A DNA stretch of 64,000 nucleotides, taken from positions 99,842-163,841 of the forward strand of contig NZ_JNLL01000002.1 of NCBI RefSeq assembly GCF_000703085.1, read 5' to 3'. Source of the stretch: Persephonella sp. KM09-Lau-8. Lineage in GTDB: Bacteria > Aquificota > Aquificia > Aquificales > Hydrogenothermaceae. A program made the position numbers and the translations under genes. The notes beneath the pieces were generated by a model that was given only the letters and a program-made list of their open reading frames with translations, made no database searches and was not told where the DNA came from. This document shows positions 1 to 6,649 of the stretch, piece after piece (the first letter of the stretch is position 1; each line of letters starts with the position of its first letter).

Positions 1-150
1 ACAGCTTTTTTTAAAACTCTTCTCTCAAATGCTTCAAATCTGGGATATTCTCCCGGTTCCACGCCCAACATCGAGCTGCAAAAGATAAGGTTTAAAGTTT
101 CTATCTATCTCGATGTAAAAGTTTCCCGCTCCTTCTTCGTATTGAAACTA
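1..150 (-). pseudogene. C-terminal remnant of Rep_3-type initiator (rep1)
   Basis: Read on the minus strand, this is the continuation of the initiator fragment at 2311-2675. One frame gives NFYIEIDRNFKPYLLQL, the end of the first winged-helix domain. The next frame gives LGVEPGEYPRFEAFERRVLK, which matches the start of the second winged helix in the intact Rep2 at 46691-48040 (LGIPSERYKSFRDFNKRVLK). The roughly 48 residues that Rep2 has between these blocks, including its SIKLYQLLKRF helix, are missing and the frame changes at the join near position 60. The gene therefore carries an internal deletion plus frameshift, and it is also cut by the IS607 element. It runs off the left edge of the window. 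Non-functionality is inferred from these lesions. Confidence 0.7.
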
Positions 151-162
151 ATCACTAATTTT

Positions 163-181
163 ATAGAAAAACATAGAAAAT
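163..181. repeat. Left 19-bp inverted repeat of IS607 copy 1
   Basis: The sequence atagaaaaacatagaaaat is the exact reverse complement of positions 2280-2298. It contains the short direct repeat ATAGAAAA twice. IS607 elements are usually described as lacking long terminal inverted repeats, so these are better regarded as subterminal recombinase-binding sites. Confidence 0.75.
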
Positions 182-221
182 AATCCTTGAAATTTACACT
201 AAAAAGTTTTATATTAAAACT

Positions 222-815
222 ATGCCAATGAAATTATCCGATTATGCAAAGAAATACGGAATAACATATAAAACAGCTTGGAATAGATTTAAAGCAGGGA
301 AAATTAAAGGTGCATATAAAGATGAAACAGGACATATAGTAGTTCCTGATGAAAAGGAATTACTAATAGATAAAAATAAAGTTGCAATCTATGCCAGAGT
401 TTCATCTAACGAAAATAAGTCTAACTTGGAAAAACAAGCAGAAAGATTAAAAGAATATGCAATAGCGAAAGGTTATCAGATAGTTCATATTGTTAAAGAA
501 GTAGGAAGTGGAGTTAATGATAACAGACCAAAATTATTGAAATTGCTACAAAAAGATGATTGGGGGACACTGATCGTAGAACATAAAGACAGGCTAACCA
601 GATTTGGATTTAACTACATTAAAACATTAATAGAAAAAGAAGGAAGACAAATAGAAGTAGTTAATTTAGCAGAGGACAATAAAGCAGAATTAATTGAAGA
701 TTTAATAGCAGTAATATACAGTTTTTCAGCCAGAATGTATGGACTTAGAAGAAGAAAAAGAAAAACAGAAAAAATAATTAAATGCCTAAAACAGGAATTA
801 GAAGATGCCAATTAG
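222..815 (+). CDS. tnpA: IS607-family serine recombinase (TnpA)
   Basis: The 197-aa protein has an N-terminal MerR-like helix-turn-helix (residues 1-50, SDYAKKYGITYKTAWNRFK) and a serine-recombinase catalytic domain (residues 53-185). The catalytic segment is VAIYARVSSNENKSNLEKQ, with the nucleophilic Ser in the ARVSS motif. EHKDRLTRFGFNYI and VIYSFSARMYG are further resolvase-family motifs. Known IS607 transposases make a circular intermediate and insert with little target specificity. A paralogue lies at 37034-37630. The start could be Met1 or Met3. The end overlaps tnpB, implying translational coupling. Confidence 0.92.
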   Translation: MPMKLSDYAKKYGITYKTAWNRFKAGKIKGAYKDETGHIVVPDEKELLIDKNKVAIYARVSSNENKSNLEKQAERLKEYAIAKGYQIVHIVKEVGSGVNDNRPKLLKLLQKDDWGTLIVEHKDRLTRFGFNYIKTLIEKEGRQIEVVNLAEDNKAELIEDLIAVIYSFSARMYGLRRRKRKTEKIIKCLKQELEDAN

Positions 816-2277
816 AGCATACAAACACAAACACAGCATAAATAAAGGCAAAATACAAACAATAAAACAAATTCTGGCAGAATACAGAAAAACAGCCAAA
901 AAAATTGCTAAAAAACAGTGGAATATCTTTTTCAAAGAAGGTTCTTTCAATAAAAATGCCGATATTAAAGACATTCCATCAAATCTATCAGAAAGATACA
1001 AACAAACTTGCCAATATCAAGTAGTTTCAGTGTTAAACAGTTATATCTCAAACAGACAAAATGATTTTGTAGAAATAGTCAAAAGTAGTAGTTTAGATGA
1101 AGATACAAAATTTATACTATTAACAATAAATAAAACAAAGAGTTGGTTTAACGAAAAACTAAAAGAAGCAAAATTAAAAGATAAGAAAACAGGAAAAATA
1201 ATAAAGAAATTACCAATAGAAAAACACCACTATAAACTAGCAAGGAAAATAGTAAAACAAACATTCAAGAAGAATAGATTGCCATCATTTAAACACATAT
1301 CAATGCAATTAGACCAAAAAGTAGCAAAAATAGAAAAGAAAAAAGAAGGAAAAGCAAAAGAATTTGACTACTGGATAAAACTATCAACACTTGAAAAAGG
1401 AAAACCAATATACCTGCCAGTTTATAAAAACAGCTATTTTGAAAACAAAGAAGGAAAACAGTTAAATTTCGTTCAAATAAATGAGAAGGAAGAGAATGTA
1501 GAGATAGTGTTTTTAAAAGACCTACCAAAAGAAACAAACTACATACCACAAACAGAAAAGATAAGTATAGACATAGGACTAAAAGCATTATTTGCAGTAA
1601 ACACAGGAGATTTATTTGGAAGGCAGTTTTACAAGTTTTTAAAGCATTATGACAAGATAATAACAAATTTACAAGCAAACTTACAGAAACAAGGGATAAG
1701 ACCAAGCCAAAGCAGTAGATACAAAGAATTAAACAGAAAATTAAAAGAATACATCAAAAACGAAATAAACAGATTATTAAACAAAATATTCAAACTCTAT
1801 CAGCCAAAAGAGATAGTAATAGAGAATTTAAACTTTCAAAATAGTGAATTATCACCACAATTAAACAGACTATTAAACAGATTTGGAATAAAGATAATAA
1901 AGCAAAAACTAAAAGATTTAGAAGAAAGATTTGGGATAAAAATAACCTATGTAAATCCAGCATACACAAGTCAGACCTGTAGTAGTTGTGGATATGTAGA
2001 TAAAAGAAACAGAAAGACACAAGAAAAATTTGAATGTTTAATGTGTGGTAGAAAAATAAATGCAGATGTAAATGCAAGCAGGAATATAGGGGTTAGAAGT
2101 TCTAACCCTATGATATATAAAAAAAGAAGAACCGTCCTTAGAATGCTCATAAGGGCATATCTAAGCGACGCTAGATTTAATGCCTGTGATAGTCGGGCTT
2201 GTGAGGTAATTCTAAGTAATAGATATTTTATAGGCTACAGTGAGCCACTTAGAATTGCCTCCAAAGAGAAATCATAG
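805..2277 (+). CDS. tnpB: TnpB RNA-guided nuclease (zinc-ribbon type)
   Basis: This is a 490-aa OrfB/TnpB. RuvC-like motifs are visible: the first Asp in ISIDIGLKALFAV (about residue 253), the Glu in EIVIENLNF (about 342) and the last Asp in the INADVNASRNIGV segment (about 423). A four-cysteine zinc ribbon (CSSCGY and CLMC) lies between the last two. TnpB nucleases use an omega RNA from the 3' end of the element as guide. The roughly 60 residues after NIGV are atypical and overlap a hairpin-rich stretch, so that part of the frame probably reads through the omega RNA template. The nuclease core looks complete. Confidence 0.9.
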   Translation: MPIRAYKHKHSINKGKIQTIKQILAEYRKTAKKIAKKQWNIFFKEGSFNKNADIKDIPSNLSERYKQTCQYQVVSVLNSYISNRQNDFVEIVKSSSLDEDTKFILLTINKTKSWFNEKLKEAKLKDKKTGKIIKKLPIEKHHYKLARKIVKQTFKKNRLPSFKHISMQLDQKVAKIEKKKEGKAKEFDYWIKLSTLEKGKPIYLPVYKNSYFENKEGKQLNFVQINEKEENVEIVFLKDLPKETNYIPQTEKISIDIGLKALFAVNTGDLFGRQFYKFLKHYDKIITNLQANLQKQGIRPSQSSRYKELNRKLKEYIKNEINRLLNKIFKLYQPKEIVIENLNFQNSELSPQLNRLLNRFGIKIIKQKLKDLEERFGIKITYVNPAYTSQTCSSCGYVDKRNRKTQEKFECLMCGRKINADVNASRNIGVRSSNPMIYKKRRTVLRMLIRAYLSDARFNACDSRACEVILSNRYFIGYSEPLRIASKEKS

Positions 2278-2310
2278 AGATTTTCTATGTTTTTCTATGG
2301 TTTCTCAGAC
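2083..2310 (+). ncRNA. Putative omega RNA / right-end scaffold of IS607 copy 1
   Basis: The 3' end of tnpB up to the right end is rich in inverted repeats, for example GGGGTTAGAAGTTCTAACCC near 2090-2109, and encodes unconserved-looking protein. In characterised IS605/IS607 elements this position produces the guide RNA, with the guide read from DNA just beyond the right end. Assignment is by position and structure only. Confidence 0.45.
2280..2298. repeat. Right 19-bp inverted repeat of IS607 copy 1
   Basis: Exact reverse complement of 163-181, a few bases inside the right junction with rep1. Confidence 0.75.
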
Positions 2311-2675
2311 TATTCTCCGAAAGAAATAAAATTAAACATCTTAAACCTTCTTCTTCCTTCTTCAACTTCCTCGATTTTTATAGGCTTGCTCAACAAACCT
2401 TCAATTGCCCTTTTAACTACATCATATATATCCTTTCTTTGAACGTTATACAGATCCTTGAAAACAGAAACAGGTATTTTATATCTTTTAAAATCTTCAT
2501 CATCAGGTTGTATGAAAGAAATTATAGTATCCATTAATCTAAGTTCTTCTAAGCTTAACCTGTGTCTTGCCTGTATCAAATTATTGTGAATAGTAGCTAT
2601 TGCATTTTTATTTATCTTCTTTATCTCTCTCAATTCAAATTCCTCTGTTCTGTGGTTAATTCCCTCTTTATCCAT
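2311..2675 (-). pseudogene. N-terminal fragment of Rep_3-type replication initiator (rep1)
   Basis: About 120 codons of a plasmid initiator. NLIQARHRLSLEELRLMDTI is the classic start of the first winged-helix domain of Rep_3/RepB initiators, and the fragment ends at FNFISFGE where the IS607 element begins. The start is placed at MDKEGINH because GGAGGGG lies just upstream; an ATG 60 nt further upstream lacks a comparable site. Iterons lie immediately upstream of the gene (2751-2850), as expected for this family. Together with 1-150 it forms one disrupted gene. The intact relative is at 46691-48040. Confidence 0.8.
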
Positions 2676-2750
2676 TTTATCCCCCTCCAGGAATATACTC
2701 AAAGTATCGTAACATAATTTTAAACAACATAACAACTTCTATATGTTGAC

Positions 2751-2852
2751 TTGTTGTCATAAACCCGAAATTTGTTGCTATTTGACCCGAAATTTGTTGT
2801 CATAAACCCGAGATTTGTTGTCATTTGACCCGAAATTTGTTGCTATTTGCAT
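2751..2852. repeat. Iterons of origin 1
   Basis: Four tandem copies of CCCGAAATTTGTTGYYAT begin at 2764, 2786, 2807 and 2829 (21-22 bp period), and a partial unit (TTGTTGTCAT) ends at 2760. The third copy has one substitution (CCCGAGAT). Direct repeats with a helical-turn period upstream of a Rep_3 gene are the usual initiator-binding sites of theta plasmids. Whether this origin still fires is doubtful because its rep gene is broken. Confidence 0.8.
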
Positions 2853-3002
2853 GGTCAACTTGGCAATACGACTGCTTTAGCCGACCCCTAAAAACAAGTA
2901 AAAAATATGTTTAAAAACAAGATAAAAACATCATCAAAAAAGGGAGTTGATGATGGAAAAAGGATTTGTTTATAAAACAAGAAAAGGTGATGGAACTGTA
3001 TG

Positions 3003-3089
3003 TCTTGGGCGTTATGCATGCCTCAACAGGTTTAGGGAAAGCTGCCGTTTCAAATTTTAACTGGTTTGATTTCTATTTGAAAATCAAAT
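3003..3089. other. Intergenic block shared with origin 2, ending in a palindrome
   Basis: This stretch aligns with 48641-48725. Both start TCTTGGGC, continue with GCTRCCGYTTMAAATTTT and end in GGTTTGATTTCT followed by a hairpin arm. In this copy the hairpin (3063-3089, arms TTTGATTTC/GAAAATCAAA) is followed by a T-rich tract. A 35-codon ORF with a good ribosome-binding site (2953-3060) covers part of the block, but the other copy has no matching ORF, so conservation is at the nucleotide level. It may be an origin-linked site or a small RNA with terminator. Confidence 0.55.
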
Positions 3090-3115
3090 CTTTTTTGTAA
3101 AAACCTCCGAAGCAA

Positions 3116-3137
3116 CCCGAAATTTGTTGTCATTTCA
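3116..3137. repeat. Solitary iteron
   Basis: A fifth CCCGAAATTTGTTGTCATTT unit, in the same orientation as the array at 2764-2850 but about 290 bp away, next to the end of the trbC gene. It may be an extra Rep-binding or handcuffing site. Confidence 0.6.
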
Positions 3138-3171
3138 GGAAAGCCCTGTAACTAAAAGCTTTCCAGCTTAC

Positions 3172-4119
3172 CTAAAACCCCCTGAAAATTTCATCAAGCT
3201 TTTTTAACCCGTCAAAATCTGCATTTTCTAAAAACTTCTCCACTGCTCCCCTTATTGATATATCTCCTTTCAATACTAAAATTTCAGGGTCAGACTCTAT
3301 GTTCTCCTCAAGCCCCTCTGAAAACGAAGGATCTTTTACCTTTAATCCTTTCACGTAAACAAATGTTGGAACTACCTTTACTTTGTATCTTCTAAATAAA
3401 TACGGATCTATCTGTATCTCAACACCTCTTGTTTCATTTCCATTGTTAAATATAACTTTCTGTAGAAATTCCAGAGTAGGCTTTATATAAGTGCAACCTT
3501 GGGGACCTATGCAGCCTCTTAAAACAATTATTATTCTTTTTGAACCTATGTTTTTTAAATCCTCTGCATAAGTTTTCCATATATTTTCTGGCACCGAGGC
3601 GGACATAAATATGTAAAGCCTTTCATCGTATGGAATAGGATCTTCCAATAGGGAATCTTTTTTTTCTACATCAGGCTCAATTCCCCTCACTGCAGAACCA
3701 AAAGCAGAAAAATCCTCTTTATCGTAATGAACATCCTTTGAAGGACCTACTTTTTCATACAGGTCTTTAGTATATTTTTCTATTCTCTCTTTTTGAACCT
3801 TGTTTTCCTGAAAACTCTTATAAACCCTATTCGTCTTTTCTCTGTATTTTTCATCCGCTTCTTTAACCCTGTCCTGCAAACTTTTTTTCAGTTTTTTCTC
3901 TATCTTGCTCCTTTCCTTTTCTGTGTTTTTTACTGATGACTCCACCTTTTCCCTTAAGGAGCTTCCCTGAGCTCTATAAACCTCATCAGCTAAACGACCC
4001 TGGTCTATTTTTTCAATGGTTTTGTTCTTTATCTTTTTGTTTATCTCCTGTAAATCCATATCTGCAGCTGCAGACAAAAAAACGATGGTTAAGAAAAAAA
4101 TAAAGCTATTTCTCAGCAT
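3172..4119 (-). CDS. trbC: F-type conjugation pilin-assembly protein TrbC
   Basis: The 315-aa protein has a signal peptide (FIFFLTIVFLSAAADM) and a long charged coiled-coil region (residues about 25-125). A thioredoxin-fold TrbC domain follows: LYIFMSASVPENIWKTY, IIIVLRGCIG and RYKVKVVPTFVYV. Members are periplasmic and act in pilus assembly. It is longer than the roughly 210-residue F plasmid protein because of the coiled coil. It is the last gene of the long traL-to-trbC operon and overlaps the upstream gene by 14 bp. Family assignment is good; the coiled-coil role is unknown. Confidence 0.8.
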   Translation of the reverse strand: MLRNSFIFFLTIVFLSAAADMDLQEINKKIKNKTIEKIDQGRLADEVYRAQGSSLREKVESSVKNTEKERSKIEKKLKKSLQDRVKEADEKYREKTNRVYKSFQENKVQKERIEKYTKDLYEKVGPSKDVHYDKEDFSAFGSAVRGIEPDVEKKDSLLEDPIPYDERLYIFMSASVPENIWKTYAEDLKNIGSKRIIIVLRGCIGPQGCTYIKPTLEFLQKVIFNNGNETRGVEIQIDPYLFRRYKVKVVPTFVYVKGLKVKDPSFSEGLEENIESDPEILVLKGDISIRGAVEKFLENADFDGLKKLDEIFRGF

Positions 4120-4753
4120 TTACTTCAGCCCTTCTGTTTTTTTCGTCTTTTTCCGACACATAACAGCACTTCCCAAAACCTGAAACAGAAACTTTTAAGC
4201 GTTTATTTTTGGATTTTAAGTATGAAGCTACTGCTTTTGCCCTTTTTAATGCCAGTTTGTCATTATATTCTTTAGTACCGACTTTATCTGTGAAACCTGT
4301 GATTTTTACCCTGTAGTTCCTGTGTTTAGTTATTTTCCTTAAAAATAAGTCCAGTTTCTTTCTTTCCTTATCTGTTAATTTTGCCGAATCAAAAGGAAAA
4401 TAAACTACCACCGCATCTGAAACTGAAATTTTCCTGAAATCTGGAACTTCAGGGAAAGTAAATTTTGCAGAGTCGTTAGAAGAAGGTCTTACCACTTCTA
4501 TCAAAACAGCAGGTTCCAAAGACTGATAAAGATTATCTCCTGCCATTAAGTAGAAATTTTTGTGATAAGAAATCTTTGATAATGCTGAATATTTTACAAA
4601 GGTAAACTTTTCTACTACATAAAGCCTGTCTGTTTCCTGATATACGGAAGGCTTCTCTATCGTATTTTCACTGGCAGTATGAGGAGCTTTCAAAGAACAA
4701 GAAAAAAATAAACTCACCAAAGACATAACCATAAATGATAAAATCCTCATCAT
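4106..4753 (-). CDS. OmpA-family peptidoglycan-binding lipoprotein
   Basis: The 215-aa protein begins with a lipoprotein signal peptide (lipobox LFFSC, Cys19). The C-terminal 100 residues form an OmpA-like domain: VVYFPFDSAKLTDKERKKL, VKITGFTDKVGTKEYNDKLA, then an RAKAVASYL helix and the terminal RRAEV motif. Such domains bind peptidoglycan and could anchor the conjugation channel or pilus base to the wall. It lies inside the tra operon between traF and trbC. OmpA-like proteins are not core F-type components, so a specific role is inference. Confidence 0.8.
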   Translation of the reverse strand: MMRILSFMVMSLVSLFFSCSLKAPHTASENTIEKPSVYQETDRLYVVEKFTFVKYSALSKISYHKNFYLMAGDNLYQSLEPAVLIEVVRPSSNDSAKFTFPEVPDFRKISVSDAVVVYFPFDSAKLTDKERKKLDLFLRKITKHRNYRVKITGFTDKVGTKEYNDKLALKRAKAVASYLKSKNKRLKVSVSGFGKCCYVSEKDEKNRRAEVNAEK

Positions 4754-4775
4754 CCTTTATACCTCTAATAGTCTT

Positions 4776-5714
4776 TTAATAGTCTTTTATTTGCTTGTTC
4801 TGTGAATACTCATAGAAATAGGTAGATAACTTAACAATCTCAGCGTAAGTTGCAAGACCACGAGATATTGGGTAAAACTCTGCTTTCCCTTGTTTGTTTC
4901 TAACTACCATAACTATTGTCGGTGTTACATGAACCCCAAAGCGTTCAAACATTTTTGGTGCAACCTGACAATTAGGAAATTCTCCAGGACAAAAATCTTT
5001 TGATATTACTTTGACCGTAATACCTGATGTCGCTATTATCCTGTGAACATCTTCCATCTGCTTGTGGCAGTAAGGACAGCTTCCACTTACGAAAACAAAA
5101 AATGCCGTATTCTTTTTCATTTCCTGTGTAAACAGGTAAAGCCTTCTCTTTTCTTTTAAGACTTTTTGCGTTCTTCTATATCTGGGAGTTACAGGTACTT
5201 TCGCTCTTATATCCAGTTCTTCTTCTCCTGCTATAACATGCTGCCACACTCTTGCAAACTTAACAGCTCTCCTTCTCATGAAATCAATCATAGTGACAAC
5301 TCTTTTCACATTATCATAGGTAGGATTAACTGAAGCTTCATCCAAAACCTTATTAAATAACTGCCTAACTTCCTCTGCTGTTAAAGTGGAAAGATATTTT
5401 TTATCATCAGCCTTTGTAATATCCAGCTTCTTTTCTTCTTTATTTTCCTGAGGTTGTGTCGAAGCCTCCCTTTTCCTTATAAACTCCTCTATTTTTTCAT
5501 AATCGCATTCCTCTCCATAAAACCAACCCCTGTCATGATCCTCATAAAAATTCTTGCTTAGCGGTTTACATAATCCATACCTCACCATAAGCTCATAATC
5601 TTTCTTCGAAAGATTTATTCCCTCATTTAGCTTATTCCTTGTCTGCTTTATCTTCTGCAAATCTTCGGCAAAGGCAAAAACAAAAGTTAAAAGGAAAATC
5701 AGAATATACCTCAT
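4776..5714 (-). CDS. traF: TraF-like thioredoxin-fold conjugation protein
   Basis: 312 aa with a signal peptide (ILIFLLTFVFAFAEDL). The C-terminal thioredoxin-like domain contains FVFVSGSCPYCHKQMEDV, so the CxxC pair is retained (CPYC), and a later HVTPTIVMV cis-proline motif. TraF proteins of F-type systems act in the periplasm in pilus assembly and disulfide handling. Retention of CxxC suggests redox activity, fitting a neighbourhood with very Cys-rich TraN-like adhesins. It lies between the signal peptidase and OmpA genes of the same operon. Confidence 0.8.
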   Translation of the reverse strand: MRYILIFLLTFVFAFAEDLQKIKQTRNKLNEGINLSKKDYELMVRYGLCKPLSKNFYEDHDRGWFYGEECDYEKIEEFIRKREASTQPQENKEEKKLDITKADDKKYLSTLTAEEVRQLFNKVLDEASVNPTYDNVKRVVTMIDFMRRRAVKFARVWQHVIAGEEELDIRAKVPVTPRYRRTQKVLKEKRRLYLFTQEMKKNTAFFVFVSGSCPYCHKQMEDVHRIIATSGITVKVISKDFCPGEFPNCQVAPKMFERFGVHVTPTIVMVVRNKQGKAEFYPISRGLATYAEIVKLSTYFYEYSQNKQIKDY

Positions 5715-5723
5715 AACATCACC

Positions 5724-6254
5724 TTAAAAAACAGGAATTACTTTTCCTTGCAGTTCTTTGTAATCAACAAACCCCCAATATCTGCTATCATAGCTATCCT
5801 TGTGGTCTCCAACTACAAAATACTTATTTTCTGGAATCTTTCCCTGAAAAGCAAAAATTGGTGCCTTGCTTCCATTTAAAAATCTTTTTTTTGCTTTAGC
5901 TACTGGTTGCCCATTACAAAAAGCTACTCTACTTTGTAAATCTACTTTTAAATAATCTCCAGGCATGCAGGCAATTCTTTTAACTAACGTTTTACCTTCT
6001 ATTGCTTTTACTGGCAGTCGAGTTCCTCCACTATGATATTCAAAAGCTATATAATCTCCTTTTTTATATTCAACGGCTGTTTTGTCTAAAATCCCAAAGG
6101 AAAAATTAACACTATCAGAAAATACTATCATCGGCTTATAAAACTTAAACAAAAAGCTCAGAAAAACATACAAACCAAAAAAGAAAAGACCAAAATAAAC
6201 CATCTTCTTTAGAAGGTTCTTTTTTTCTTCAGGAAGTTCCTGGATAAACTCCAT
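5724..6254 (-). CDS. S26-family signal peptidase of the conjugation system
   Basis: 176 aa with an N-terminal membrane segment (residues 17-37). Motifs are an S26-like substrate-side segment DSVNFSFGIL carrying the probable nucleophile Ser, the general-base Lys in LVKRIACMPGDYLKV, and the C-terminal FVVGDHKDSYDSRYWG box. These match the type I/TraF-of-RP4 signal peptidase family that matures conjugative pilins and related exported proteins. The start codon lies 1 nt after the stop of the frameshift-extended trbI, with GAGAGAGGAAAG as ribosome-binding site. Confidence 0.8.
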   Translation of the reverse strand: MEFIQELPEEKKNLLKKMVYFGLFFFGLYVFLSFLFKFYKPMIVFSDSVNFSFGILDKTAVEYKKGDYIAFEYHSGGTRLPVKAIEGKTLVKRIACMPGDYLKVDLQSRVAFCNGQPVAKAKKRFLNGSKAPIFAFQGKIPENKYFVVGDHKDSYDSRYWGFVDYKELQGKVIPVF

Positions 6255-6255
6255 T

Positions 6256-6647
6256 TTACTTTCCTCTCTCTACCATTTTTCTATCTATGTAATCTTTTGC
6301 TTTCTGGGTAAGATCTATCACTTTAAAATTTCCCCAGCAGAAACAATTGCACCTTTTACAAAGACAACACCATCAACATTTGATAAAAACTCCCTAAGAT
6401 ATTTCATGCGTCGTTGAAATATTTTTTTCCTCTTTTCTGCATCACCGGAAAAAACACCTTCTAAAACCTTTGCTCTCTCCGAGTCTATGAATCCTTTCAT
6501 ATCAAAGACATAAACCACATTTTGATTGTGTAAAGAATTGTTACTCTCTGTAAAGAATTTTGTATAAACAAAATACCCTCCAACAACCAAAAACAATCCC
6601 GCTAAAACAGGTAAAACCATCTTATAAATTTCAGAAAGATTCTTCAT
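6256..6647 (-). CDS. trbI: TrbI-like F-type conjugation protein, possible -1 frameshift
   Basis: The uninterrupted frame (6318-6647, 109 aa) has one membrane helix (VLPVLAGLFLVVGGYFVYT) and a periplasmic part with VVYVFDMKGFID and GVVFVKGAIVSAG, typical of the TrbI family. It ends in TTTAAAG TGA (minus strand; 6318-6327), a canonical -1 slippery heptamer directly before the stop. The -1 frame continues for about 21 residues (VIDLTQKAKDYIDRKMVERG) to a TAA at 6256-6258, 1 nt from the next start, filling an otherwise odd gap in a tight operon. Either programmed frameshifting or a one-base loss explains this. Confidence 0.65.
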
Positions 6648-6649
6648 TT

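Larger units (their letters stand above)
148..2310 (+). mobile_element. IS607-family insertion sequence (tnpA + tnpB) inside rep1
   Basis: A serine recombinase gene overlaps a tnpB gene by 11 bp, the standard IS607 layout. The element separates the two halves of the rep1 initiator. Both junctions carry ACTA (147-150 and 2309-2312), so the exact ends are ambiguous within that tetranucleotide. Joining the flanks at ACTA leaves a TAG in the rep frame, so either rep1 was already mutated or the true boundary differs slightly. A 19-bp inverted repeat lies just inside the ends. Confidence 0.8.

Noticed and set aside
2953..3060. 35-codon ORF with a good ribosome-binding site next to origin 1
   Set aside because: The homologous block at 48641 has no matching reading frame, so conservation is not coding; kept only as a note.
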